From positions 1 through 6,041 of the forward strand of contig JAEHDO010000105.1 in assembly GCA_016880375.1 (NCBI GenBank): 6,041 nucleotides of DNA, written 5' to 3'. This DNA comes from Betaproteobacteria bacterium. GTDB taxonomy: Bacteria > Pseudomonadota > Gammaproteobacteria > Burkholderiales > Rhodocyclaceae. A program made the translations under genes and the position numbers. This document shows, piece after piece, positions 1 through 5,800 of the stretch (position 1 is the first letter of the stretch; the number at the start of each line of letters is the position of its first letter). Under the pieces are notes generated by a model that did no database searches, had not been told where the DNA came from, and saw only the letters and a program-made list of their open reading frames with translations.

Positions 1-1
1 G

Positions 2-352
2 CCGGAGGCATTCGCCCGGCGCCTGCTCGACATGCAGGTGTTCATGCCGGTGAGGGACGGGAAGCACGCCATCGCCGGCTTCCAGGCCTCGACCCGCGCC
101 GAGCCGCTGCTGGTCGACGACGGCGCCGGCAACCGCGTCCTGGTGCTGTTCTCCGCGCCCGACCGCGCCCGCGACTTCGTCGCCGCCTTCCCCGGCTACG
201 GCGGCGGCATCCTCACCGAGTTTGCCTGGCTGCTGCGCCGCATGGGCGCCGACATCGCCATCGCCATCAACCCCGGGCAGACGCCGGGCTTCGACCTCGA
301 CCCGGAAATGGTCGCCATGGTCGCCGCCCTGCTGCCCGAGGAAGACCAGTAG
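2..352 (+). CDS. SseB-domain protein, 3' part (5' end outside window)
   Basis: The reading frame is open from the first bases of the window to the TAG at 350-352 and shows 116 residues. An internal ATG at 32 exists, but coding-like sequence (PEAFARRLLD) continues upstream of it, so the true start probably lies outside. The visible part matches the SseB N-terminal domain pattern: VFMPV near the beginning, then a short strand ending VLVLFSAPDRA, the hallmark FPGYGGG (visible residues about 65-71), then LLRRMGADIAIAINPG and a closing GFDLDPEMV. The domain is named after enterobacterial SseB, which enhances serine sensitivity. Its biochemical role is poorly known and there are no recognisable catalytic residues. 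No signal peptide or membrane segment is visible. The next gene starts 76 bases downstream on the same strand with no obvious terminator between, so cotranscription is possible. Family assignment is fairly sure; function is unknown. Confidence 0.75.
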   Translation, partial: PEAFARRLLDMQVFMPVRDGKHAIAGFQASTRAEPLLVDDGAGNRVLVLFSAPDRARDFVAAFPGYGGGILTEFAWLLRRMGADIAIAINPGQTPGFDLDPEMVAMVAALLPEEDQ

Positions 353-417
353 ACCAAAGTCAGTCTCCACGGCACGGCGGGAAAATCGCGATGAACCCGA
401 ACATCAACGAACAGCGC

Positions 418-425
418 AGGAAAAG
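418..425 (+). promoter_or_regulatory. Ribosome binding site for the TesA-like gene
   Basis: The purine-rich AGGAAAAG begins 11 bases before the ATG at 429, leaving about 7 bases between AGGA and the start codon. It supports this ATG over the earlier in-frame possibilities that would run inside the SseB-domain gene. Confidence 0.6.
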
Positions 426-428
426 ACC

Positions 429-1061
429 ATGAGCCGCTGGCGCGCGCGCTTCGCCGCCGGCCTGCTGGCGCTGCTCGCCGCCTGCTCGGCCCAAAAGGCC
501 GAGCCGCTGCCGCCCGGCTCGGTGGTGCTGGCGCTGGGCGACAGCCTCACCGCCGGCTACGGCCTGGCCCCGGAGCAGGCCTGGCCGGCGCTGCTCGGCG
601 AGAAGACCGGCTGGACGGTCGTCAACGGCGGCGTCAGCGGCGACAGGACCGGCGATGCCCTGGCGCGGCTGCCGGCGCTGCTGGACGAGCACGCGCCGAA
701 GCTGGTGCTGGTGACCCTCGGCGGCAACGATATGCTGCGCAGGCTGCCGGAGGAGCAGACGCGCGGCAACCTGGCGCGCATCCTCGAGCTGGTGCGCAGC
801 CGCGATGCCCGGCCGGTGCTGCTGGCCACGCCGCGGCCGAGCGTCGCCGGCGCCCTCTTCCAGAACCTTTCCGCGCCGTCCTTCTACGCCGAGATTGCCA
901 GGGAAAGGAAGGTGCCGCTGATCGACGAGGCGGTGGCGGAGGTGCTCTCCGATCCCGACCTCAAGCTCGACCAGCTGCACCCCAACGCCGAGGGGCACAA
1001 GGCGCTCGCCGCCAGGGCGTTTGACGCCCTGCGCAAGCTGGGGTACGTTCGCCCAAACTGA
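429..1061 (+). CDS. tesA: TesA-like SGNH/GDSL esterase (arylesterase / lysophospholipase type), predicted lipoprotein
   Basis: The product is a 210-residue SGNH hydrolase, close to the usual TesA length. TesA-type enzymes hydrolyse acyl thioesters, lysophospholipids and aryl esters in the periplasm. All four family blocks are present: GDSLTAGYG with nucleophile Ser39 in block I, oxyanion Gly71 in GGVSGD (block II), Asn100 in GGND (block III), and the catalytic pair Asp181 and His184 in DQLHPN (block V). The N-terminus has basic residues, a hydrophobic stretch and a lipobox LAAC with Cys19. Ser at +2 would predict sorting to the outer membrane. E. coli TesA has an ordinary cleaved signal instead. 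The ATG at 429 was chosen because AGGA at 418-421 is well spaced and it gives a complete signal peptide. The frame is open further upstream, to about 222, but only by overlapping the previous gene. The stop codon directly abuts the ATG of the MlaF-like gene. The exact substrate cannot be told from sequence. Confidence 0.88.
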   Translation: MSRWRARFAAGLLALLAACSAQKAEPLPPGSVVLALGDSLTAGYGLAPEQAWPALLGEKTGWTVVNGGVSGDRTGDALARLPALLDEHAPKLVLVTLGGNDMLRRLPEEQTRGNLARILELVRSRDARPVLLATPRPSVAGALFQNLSAPSFYAEIARERKVPLIDEAVAEVLSDPDLKLDQLHPNAEGHKALAARAFDALRKLGYVRPN

Positions 1062-1883
1062 ATGAACACGGAAACCGCCATGCCAGACCAGCAGGACACC
1101 CTCATCGAGATCTCGAATCTCAGGTTCTCCTACAACGACCTCGATGTCCTGAAGGGGCTCGACCTGGCCGTGCCGCGCGGCAAGGTGATCGCCATCCTCG
1201 GCGCCAGCGGCTGCGGCAAGACCACCCTGCTCCGGCTGATCGGCGGGCAGCTGCGGCCGGCCGGCGGCCATGTCAAGGTCGAAGGCCAGGTCATCCACGA
1301 ACTGGACACCGACGGCCTCTACGAGATGCGCCGCAAGATGGGCATGATGTTCCAGCAGGGCGGGTTGTTCACCGACCTGTCCACCTTCGAGAACATCGCC
1401 TTCCCGATGCGCGAGCGCACCAACCTGCCCAATGAGCTGATCCACGACATGGTGCTGATGAAGCTGCACTCGGTCGGACTGCGCGGCGCCTACCCGCTGA
1501 TGCCGAGCGAGCTCTCCGGCGGCATGTCGCGCCGCGTCGCGCTGGCGCGCGCCATCGCCATCGATCCCCTGCTGATCATGTACGACGAACCCTTCTCCGG
1601 CCTCGACCCGATCTCGCTCACCCAGATCGGCAATCTCATCCGCGGCCTCAACGACGCCCTCGGCGTCACTTCCATCGTCGTCACCTACGACGTCGCCGAG
1701 TCGCTCAAGGTGGTCGACTACGCCTACTTCATCGCCGACGGCCAGGTCGTCGCCCAGGGCACGCCCGACGAGATCCGCGCCTCGACCGACCCCTTCGTGC
1801 GCCAGTTCGTCGACGGCCTTCCCGACGGCCCGGTGGCCTTCCACATGCCGGGCAAGCCGCTCGCCGCCGATATCGCCCTGTAG
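1062..1883 (+). CDS. mlaF: MlaF-like ABC transporter ATP-binding protein (phospholipid transport)
   Basis: The product is a 273-residue ABC ATPase. MlaF with MlaE, MlaD and MlaB forms the inner-membrane complex that moves phospholipids between inner and outer membranes. Visible motifs are A-loop Tyr24, Walker A GASGCGKTT (47-55), Q-loop MMFQQGG (95-101), signature LSGGM (151-155), Walker B LLIMYDEP (170-177) and D-loop SGLDP (179-183). MlaF-like features are the PSELSGGMSRR stretch and a C-terminal tail VRQFVDGLPDGPVAF, which in E. coli MlaF clasps the partner subunit. The H-loop position, normally histidine, is Tyr209 (TYDV, codon TAC at 1686-1688). The ATG at 1062 follows the upstream TGA with no gap, implying coupling to the esterase gene. 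An alternative ATG at 1080 lacks a better binding site. mlaE, mlaD, mlaC and mlaB do not follow here, which is unusual. A related MCE-type or other retained ATPase is the main alternative. Confidence 0.85.
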   Translation: MNTETAMPDQQDTLIEISNLRFSYNDLDVLKGLDLAVPRGKVIAILGASGCGKTTLLRLIGGQLRPAGGHVKVEGQVIHELDTDGLYEMRRKMGMMFQQGGLFTDLSTFENIAFPMRERTNLPNELIHDMVLMKLHSVGLRGAYPLMPSELSGGMSRRVALARAIAIDPLLIMYDEPFSGLDPISLTQIGNLIRGLNDALGVTSIVVTYDVAESLKVVDYAYFIADGQVVAQGTPDEIRASTDPFVRQFVDGLPDGPVAFHMPGKPLAADIAL

Positions 1884-1920
1884 CCTGGCCGCTGCAAGCC
1901 TTCCCGCCCGTATCGCAAGG

Positions 1921-1936
1921 GCCGCCGTCCGGCGGC
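1921..1936 (+). other. Small GC-rich hairpin downstream of the MlaF-like gene
   Basis: GCCGCC (1921-1926) and GGCGGC (1931-1936) form a perfect 6-bp stem with loop GTCC, extendable by one G-U pair. A run of six T lies at 1956-1961, about 20 bases after the stem, too far for a canonical Rho-independent terminator. It may weakly pause transcription or mean nothing in a GC-rich gap. Confidence 0.3.
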
Positions 1937-1975
1937 TGGCGCAGGCGACATCCGCTTTTTTCATCGCGACGCCGC

Positions 1976-1981
1976 TATCAT
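1976..1981 (+). promoter_or_regulatory. Possible -10 element upstream of the methyltransferase gene
   Basis: TATCAT at 1976-1981 lies in the only AT-richer part of the 135-base gap between the MlaF-like gene and the methyltransferase. A transcript would start near 1988, about 30 bases before the ATG at 2019. The expected -35 region (around 1953-1961, CGCTTTTTT) matches the consensus poorly, so this is only a candidate for the promoter of the methyltransferase-sulfatase pair. Confidence 0.3.
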
Positions 1982-2018
1982 TGCGCCTTTCAAAGCGCAC
2001 GGCGGAAGATGGCAGCCC

Positions 2019-2639
2019 ATGAAGTCGATCACCCAAGACAACATCATCAGCACCTACCGGTTCTACGCACCCATCTACGACAGGCTGTTCGGCGCCGTTC
2101 TCGAGCCGGGCCGGCGCGCCCTTTCCGAAACCGTCTGTTCGCTGCGCCCGGCGTCGATCCTGGAAATGGGCGTGGGCACCGGCCTGACCCTGGGGCGCTA
2201 CCCCGCCGCCGCGAGCGTCACCGGCATCGACATTTCCCCCGAGATGCTGGAAGTGGCGCGGCATCGGGTCGCGCAGCTGCAGCGCCGCGACATTCGCCTG
2301 CAAGCCATGGACGCCGAAGCCCTGGACTTCGCCGACGGCGTGTTCGACTGCGTGACGCTGCCTTACGTGCTCTCCGTCACCCCCAATCCGGACCGCCTGA
2401 TAGCCGAAACGCGCCGCGTCTGCCGCAAGGGGGGCAGCATCGTCATCCTCAACCATTTCAGCGGCAGCCATTTCTGGTGGCTGCTGGAACGCATCGTCCG
2501 GCCGATGGCCGACCGCGTCGGCTTCCGCTCCGATTTCAGCTACGACGAGCAAATACTCGCCCGCGACTGGCAGGTGGCCTCGGTGCGCCCGGTGAATTTC
2601 CTCGGCTTGTCGAAGCTGGTGGCGATCCGCAATGTCTGA
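2019..2639 (+). CDS. pmtA: Class I SAM-dependent methyltransferase, probable phosphatidylethanolamine N-methyltransferase (PmtA-like)
   Basis: The product is a 206-residue soluble class I methyltransferase. PmtA enzymes transfer methyl groups from S-adenosylmethionine to phosphatidylethanolamine, ultimately giving phosphatidylcholine, at the cytoplasmic face of the inner membrane. Visible features, in order: an N-terminal YAPIYDRLF segment (16-24) typical of the Rhodobacter-type PmtA group; SAM-binding motif I ILEMGVGTGLTL (47-58); acidic motif II GIDISPEML (69-77); MDAEAL (97-102); FDCVTLPYVLSV (109-120); and an ILNHF motif after motif III, again PmtA-like. There are no membrane segments. 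The ATG at 2019 has GGAAG at 2004-2008 upstream. The 3' end overlaps the next gene by 8 bases (ATGTCTGA), so the two are very likely translationally coupled. UbiE-like or other small-lipid methyltransferases are the main alternatives. The fold is certain; the substrate is inferred. Confidence 0.78.
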   Translation: MKSITQDNIISTYRFYAPIYDRLFGAVLEPGRRALSETVCSLRPASILEMGVGTGLTLGRYPAAASVTGIDISPEMLEVARHRVAQLQRRDIRLQAMDAEALDFADGVFDCVTLPYVLSVTPNPDRLIAETRRVCRKGGSIVILNHFSGSHFWWLLERIVRPMADRVGFRSDFSYDEQILARDWQVASVRPVNFLGLSKLVAIRNV

Positions 2640-4491
2640 GCGTCGCTGGCGTCCGCTGTTCCTCCGGCTGGGGTCGGAGATGGCGCTCTGGTATTGCCTG
2701 CCGATCGCCTTCCTGGCGCTCTATGTCAGCCTCTACGCCGCCCCGGCCGCCGCCGTCCTGCCGCATCTCCAGCTCGTCGGGCTGTGCCTGCTCGCGCTGG
2801 CATTGCTGCGGCTGGCGGCGGATCGCTGGCTGCCCGGCATCGGCGCGCGCCTGCTGAGCACATCGCTGGCCGCCAGCCTGGCGGCTGCCCTGCTGCTCTA
2901 CTACGGCCTGACCATCATCGGCCTGAACTCCTGGGGCAGGGTCATCTCCTGGAGCCTGATCACCACCTATGCCGCCCAGGCGCTGGACCTGGCGGCCTCG
3001 CTCGGGCTATCGGCGACGGCGGTCCTGGCCGGGGCCGGCTGCGCCTACGTCGGGCTGATGGTGCTGGCATTCCTCTACCTGGCACGCTTCGACTGGGTGC
3101 CGCTGCTGGCGCGGCGCCTCTCCGGCAGCGTGCTCGCCCTCGCCACCGCCGCCGGTTCCGGCACCGTCGCCATCGGCTTTTATCAGTTCTCCGCCGACCC
3201 CTGGATCGAGCAGGCCGAGCCGGTCAGCCTGACTTTCTTCCCGCGCCAGGCGACGCGCACCTTCCAGAGCCAGGCCATCGACAGCGCCGAGGCCGTGAAG
3301 CGCGACCAGCTGGAAGATGCCGCCCGCGCCGCCTACCGGCCGAACCCGGCGGCCGCGCGCCGGAACGTGATCCTGATCGTGGTCGACGCCCTGCGGCCCG
3401 ACCACATGGGCGTGAACGGCTACGCGCGGGAAACCACGCCGAACCTGAGCCGGCTGGCCAAGGCCGGCGTCGTGCGCAACCTCGGTGCCGCGCATGCCTC
3501 ATGCAGCGAGTCTTCCTGCGGCCTGCTAAGCCTGGCCAGCTCGAAGTACGTGCATCAATTCTCATCGCGGCCGTTCACCCTGCAGCAGGCGCTGGTGCAG
3601 CACGGCTACCGCATCCACCTGATCCTCGGCGGCGACCACACCAATTTTTATGGCCTCAAGGAATCCTACGGCAAGGTGGACAGCTACTTCGACGGCTCGT
3701 CGGCGCAGGGCTACTACATGAACGACGACCAGCTGGTGAGCGACCGCCTGGCCGGCTTCGCGGCCTCGGACGGCACACCCGTCATGATGCAGTTTCACCT
3801 GATGTCGGCCCACCCGCTGGGCAAGCGCCACCCTGACGCCCTGCGCTACCAGCCGGTGACGAATTACGCCAGAACCGGCATCCGCAGCGGGCTCGACGGC
3901 CCCAGTGCAAGCATCCTGAATTTTTACGACAACGGCGTGGTCCAGGTCGATATCGCCATCGCCAGCCTGCTCGACATCCTCGGGCGCAAGGGTTACCTGC
4001 GCGAGGCCCTGGTCGTGGTCACCGCCGACCACGGCGAACACCTGGGCGAGCGCGGCACCTTCGGCCATGGCGACAGCGTGGACGAACCCGCCCTGCGTGT
4101 GCCGCTGCTGTTCCTGTCCTACGGCTACCAGCCGTCCGCGCCGTTCGCCGGCAAGCGCACGGCCGCACAGGTGGACATCGCCCCCACCATCCTGGCCGAA
4201 CTCGGCATGCCGATACCGGCGACCTGGGTCGGGCAGCCGCTGCAGCACCCCGCAGCGGCGCCTTACAGCTTTTTCCAGCAAGGCGCCAAGGTCGGATTGA
4301 TCGATCACCGGCAGCCGGGTGGGCCATGGAAATACTGGATCAATGCCAGGACCAGCGACGAGCATGCCTACGACCTCGGCGACGATCCGGCGGAAAACCG
4401 GAATGCCATCGATAGCGTGACAGCGGAACGCAAGCAGGAATGGCGGCTGCGCGTGCTGCCCGGGGCGGCACAGTCGTTTTCCAGGCTTTGA
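2632..4491 (+). CDS. Membrane-anchored sulfatase-like hydrolase/transferase (alkaline phosphatase superfamily)
   Basis: The product has 619 residues. The N-terminal third has about five predicted membrane helices (roughly 15-37, 42-63, 74-98, 127-151, 163-184), followed by a probably periplasmic sulfatase-type domain from about 243 to 560. This layout resembles phosphoethanolamine and phosphoglycerol transferases. Metal-binding motifs are clear: VVDALRPDH with Asp252, TADHGEHLGE with Asp466 and His467, and GHGD with His479. HLMSAH (389-394) probably adds substrate contacts. The nucleophile region reads CSESSCG (Cys291-Gly297). It is not the C-x-P-S-R formylglycine signature of true sulfatases, nor a clear threonine site as in EptA, so the catalytic residue is uncertain. 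The ATG at 2632 overlaps the methyltransferase stop, implying joint expression and perhaps a shared lipid-related task. The gene ends 58 bases before a strong terminator. No specific function or gene name can be assigned. Confidence 0.8.
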   Translation: MSERRWRPLFLRLGSEMALWYCLPIAFLALYVSLYAAPAAAVLPHLQLVGLCLLALALLRLAADRWLPGIGARLLSTSLAASLAAALLLYYGLTIIGLNSWGRVISWSLITTYAAQALDLAASLGLSATAVLAGAGCAYVGLMVLAFLYLARFDWVPLLARRLSGSVLALATAAGSGTVAIGFYQFSADPWIEQAEPVSLTFFPRQATRTFQSQAIDSAEAVKRDQLEDAARAAYRPNPAAARRNVILIVVDALRPDHMGVNGYARETTPNLSRLAKAGVVRNLGAAHASCSESSCGLLSLASSKYVHQFSSRPFTLQQALVQHGYRIHLILGGDHTNFYGLKESYGKVDSYFDGSSAQGYYMNDDQLVSDRLAGFAASDGTPVMMQFHLMSAHPLGKRHPDALRYQPVTNYARTGIRSGLDGPSASILNFYDNGVVQVDIAIASLLDILGRKGYLREALVVVTADHGEHLGERGTFGHGDSVDEPALRVPLLFLSYGYQPSAPFAGKRTAAQVDIAPTILAELGMPIPATWVGQPLQHPAAAPYSFFQQGAKVGLIDHRQPGGPWKYWINARTSDEHAYDLGDDPAENRNAIDSVTAERKQEWRLRVLPGAAQSFSRL

Positions 4492-4549
4492 GCAAAAGCG
4501 TCCGGCGAACGGGACCGCCCTGGCCGACGAAAGCGGATGTCGAAATGAC

Positions 4550-4579
4550 AAAAGCCAACCCGCATGGGTTGGCTTTTTT
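4550..4579. terminator. Rho-independent terminator, probably bidirectional
   Basis: A perfect inverted repeat pairs 4550-4561 (AAAAGCCAACCC) with 4566-4577 (GGGTTGGCTTTT) around loop GCAT, followed on the + strand by T through 4579. It ends the membrane sulfatase-like gene (stop at 4491). On the - strand the same stem, closing with four T, lies 7 bases beyond the tRNA 3' end, so it can also end the tRNA transcript. Confidence 0.92.
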
Positions 4580-4586
4580 CTGCATC

Positions 4587-4662
<76 letters not shown>

Positions 4663-4675
4663 GAAAGAGGGGCGG

Positions 4676-4681
4676 ATTATA
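4676..4681 (-). promoter_or_regulatory. -10 element of the tRNA-Ala promoter
   Basis: On the - strand, 4681-4676 reads TATAAT, a perfect sigma-70 -10 hexamer, 13 bases before the mature tRNA 5' end. It is followed by CCGCCCC (4675-4669), a GC-rich discriminator of the kind seen at stable-RNA promoters under stringent (ppGpp) control. The -35 region at 17-base spacing (4704-4699, TGGCGG) is poor. Confidence 0.65.
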
Positions 4682-4710
4682 GCCAGTTTTGGAGGGGGCC
4701 GCCAGCTTCC

Positions 4711-4752
4711 CCTTGCCCCTCACCCCAGCCCTCTCCCCTCGGGGAGAGGGGG
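4711..4752. repeat. C-rich REP-like palindromic element
   Basis: On the + strand a C-rich lead (CCCCTCACCCCAGC) runs into a palindrome: CCCTCTCCC (4729-4737) pairs perfectly with GGGAGAGGG (4742-4750) around CTCG. The combination of CCCTCACCCC and CCCTCTCCC with a mirrored G-rich arm resembles short palindromes dispersed between genes in many proteobacteria. It lies just past the stop of the Sua5 gene (4760), and on that strand could form an mRNA 3' hairpin, but it has no T run. Whether it is repeated elsewhere in this genome cannot be seen. Confidence 0.55.
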
Positions 4753-4759
4753 AAATGCA

Positions 4760-5740
4760 TCAGGTTTCGTCGTCCTCGCCCGAGCCGGCGGCGGCGCGGC
4801 GCAGGCGGTCGTTGACGGCCAGCCAGGCTTCGCCGGCGGGCGGCTGCTGGACGAGGATGCGGATGCAGCCGAGGGAGTCGAGTTCGCGCAGGCTGGCATA
4901 GAGGTCGTGGGCGAAGCCGGCCGGTTCGGCCGGCGACTGCTTCCAGGTGACGAGGTCGTGGCTGATGGCCTGCACCGTCGGCGCCAGCACGGCCACCTTC
5001 TCGCCGGCGACGAGGGCATTGCGCAGCGCGAAGAGCAGGCCGTCGGAGGACACCAGCTGCAGCGGCGTGCGCGGTGCGTAGTGGGCATCGAGCGAGCCCG
5101 ACACGCGCGGCGCGTCGGCATGGGGCGCGGCCGTTTCAGGCGCGCGGCCTAGCACGCGCGCGATGTCGGCGGCGCCGATGGCGCCTGGGCGCAGCAGCAC
5201 GGGCGTGTCGCGCGAAAGATCCAGGATGGTGGATTCGATGCCGACCGGGCAGGCGCCGCCGTCGAGCACCAGCGGCACGCGACCGCCGAGCTCCTCGCGC
5301 ACGTGGGCGGCGGTGGTCGGGCTGATGCGGCCGAAGCGGTTGGCCGAGGGCGCCGCCACGCCTCCGCCGTAAGCCGCAAGCAGTTCCAGCGCCAGCGGAT
5401 GGTTCGGCACGCGCAGGCCGACCGTGTCCTGGCCGCCGGTGACGGCGTCCGGCACGTTTTCCTGGCGCTTGAGGATCAGGGTGAGCGGACCGGGCCAGAA
5501 GGCCGCGGCGAGCTGTTCGGCTTCCGGCGGCACCTCGCGCGCCCAGCGCGCCAGATGGCTCGCGTCAGGCAGATGCACGATCAGCGGATGGTCGGCGGGG
5601 CGGCCCTTGGCGGCGAAGATCTTCGCCACGGCGGCAGCATTGCCGGCGTCGGCGCCGAGGCCGTAGACGGTTTCCGTCGGGAAGGCGACCAGCTCGCCCG
5701 CGCGCAGCAGCGCGACGGCCCGTTCGATCTCAGGCCGCAT
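4760..5740 (-). CDS. Sua5/YrdC-type L-threonylcarbamoyladenylate synthase
   Basis: The enzyme makes threonylcarbamoyl-AMP from threonine, bicarbonate and ATP, the first step of the universal t6A37 modification of tRNAs that read ANN codons. From the ATG at 5740 the product is 326 residues, the two-domain Sua5 length rather than the short TsaC form. The N-terminal YrdC domain has FPTETVYGLGAD (20-31), KGRP (45-48), PGPLTLIL (83-90), VGLRVPNHP (107-115), PSANRFGRISPT (131-142) and GIESTILDL (167-175). A linker near 195-212 leads to the Sua5 domain, opened by GSLDAHYAPRTP (215-226). The frame is also open to a TTG at 5764, but the ATG gives the usual family N-terminus; no strong ribosome binding site marks either. 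The gene lies 60 bases downstream of purE on the same strand, so cotranscription is plausible. Confidence 0.93.
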   Translation of the reverse strand: MRPEIERAVALLRAGELVAFPTETVYGLGADAGNAAAVAKIFAAKGRPADHPLIVHLPDASHLARWAREVPPEAEQLAAAFWPGPLTLILKRQENVPDAVTGGQDTVGLRVPNHPLALELLAAYGGGVAAPSANRFGRISPTTAAHVREELGGRVPLVLDGGACPVGIESTILDLSRDTPVLLRPGAIGAADIARVLGRAPETAAPHADAPRVSGSLDAHYAPRTPLQLVSSDGLLFALRNALVAGEKVAVLAPTVQAISHDLVTWKQSPAEPAGFAHDLYASLRELDSLGCIRILVQQPPAGEAWLAVNDRLRRAAAGSGEDDET

Positions 5741-5800
5741 CGCGCGCGCCGTGCATGAAAGCAAAAGTCAGTCTGCGCAACACGGCGCCTGCGAGAAGTA

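Noticed and set aside
356..366. AAAGTCAGTCT also occurs at 5764-5774
   Set aside because: Two copies of an 11-base string in unrelated gaps, with no flanking similarity or symmetry; chance is the simplest reading.
1921..1961. Rho-independent terminator after the MlaF-like gene
   Set aside because: The 6-bp hairpin and the T run are separated by about 20 bases, so it is listed only as a hairpin.
360..2552. A 730-codon open frame on the - strand
   Set aside because: It runs antisense through three well-supported + strand genes, has a low-complexity Ala/Gly/Arg/His/Gln-rich translation with no family motif, and is a common artefact of GC-rich coding DNA with few stop codons.
2009..2857. A 282-codon + strand frame overlapping the methyltransferase
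   Set aside because: Its translation is Arg/Pro/Ala-rich with no motifs, and it crosses two real genes out of frame.
3562..4551. A 329-codon open frame on the - strand opposite the sulfatase-like gene
   Set aside because: The + strand frame holds all alkaline-phosphatase-superfamily metal motifs. The antisense translation shows no recognisable domain.
5732..5756. Tiny - strand frame starting ATG at 5756 and overlapping the Sua5 start
   Set aside because: Only eight codons, no ribosome binding site, and easily produced by chance.
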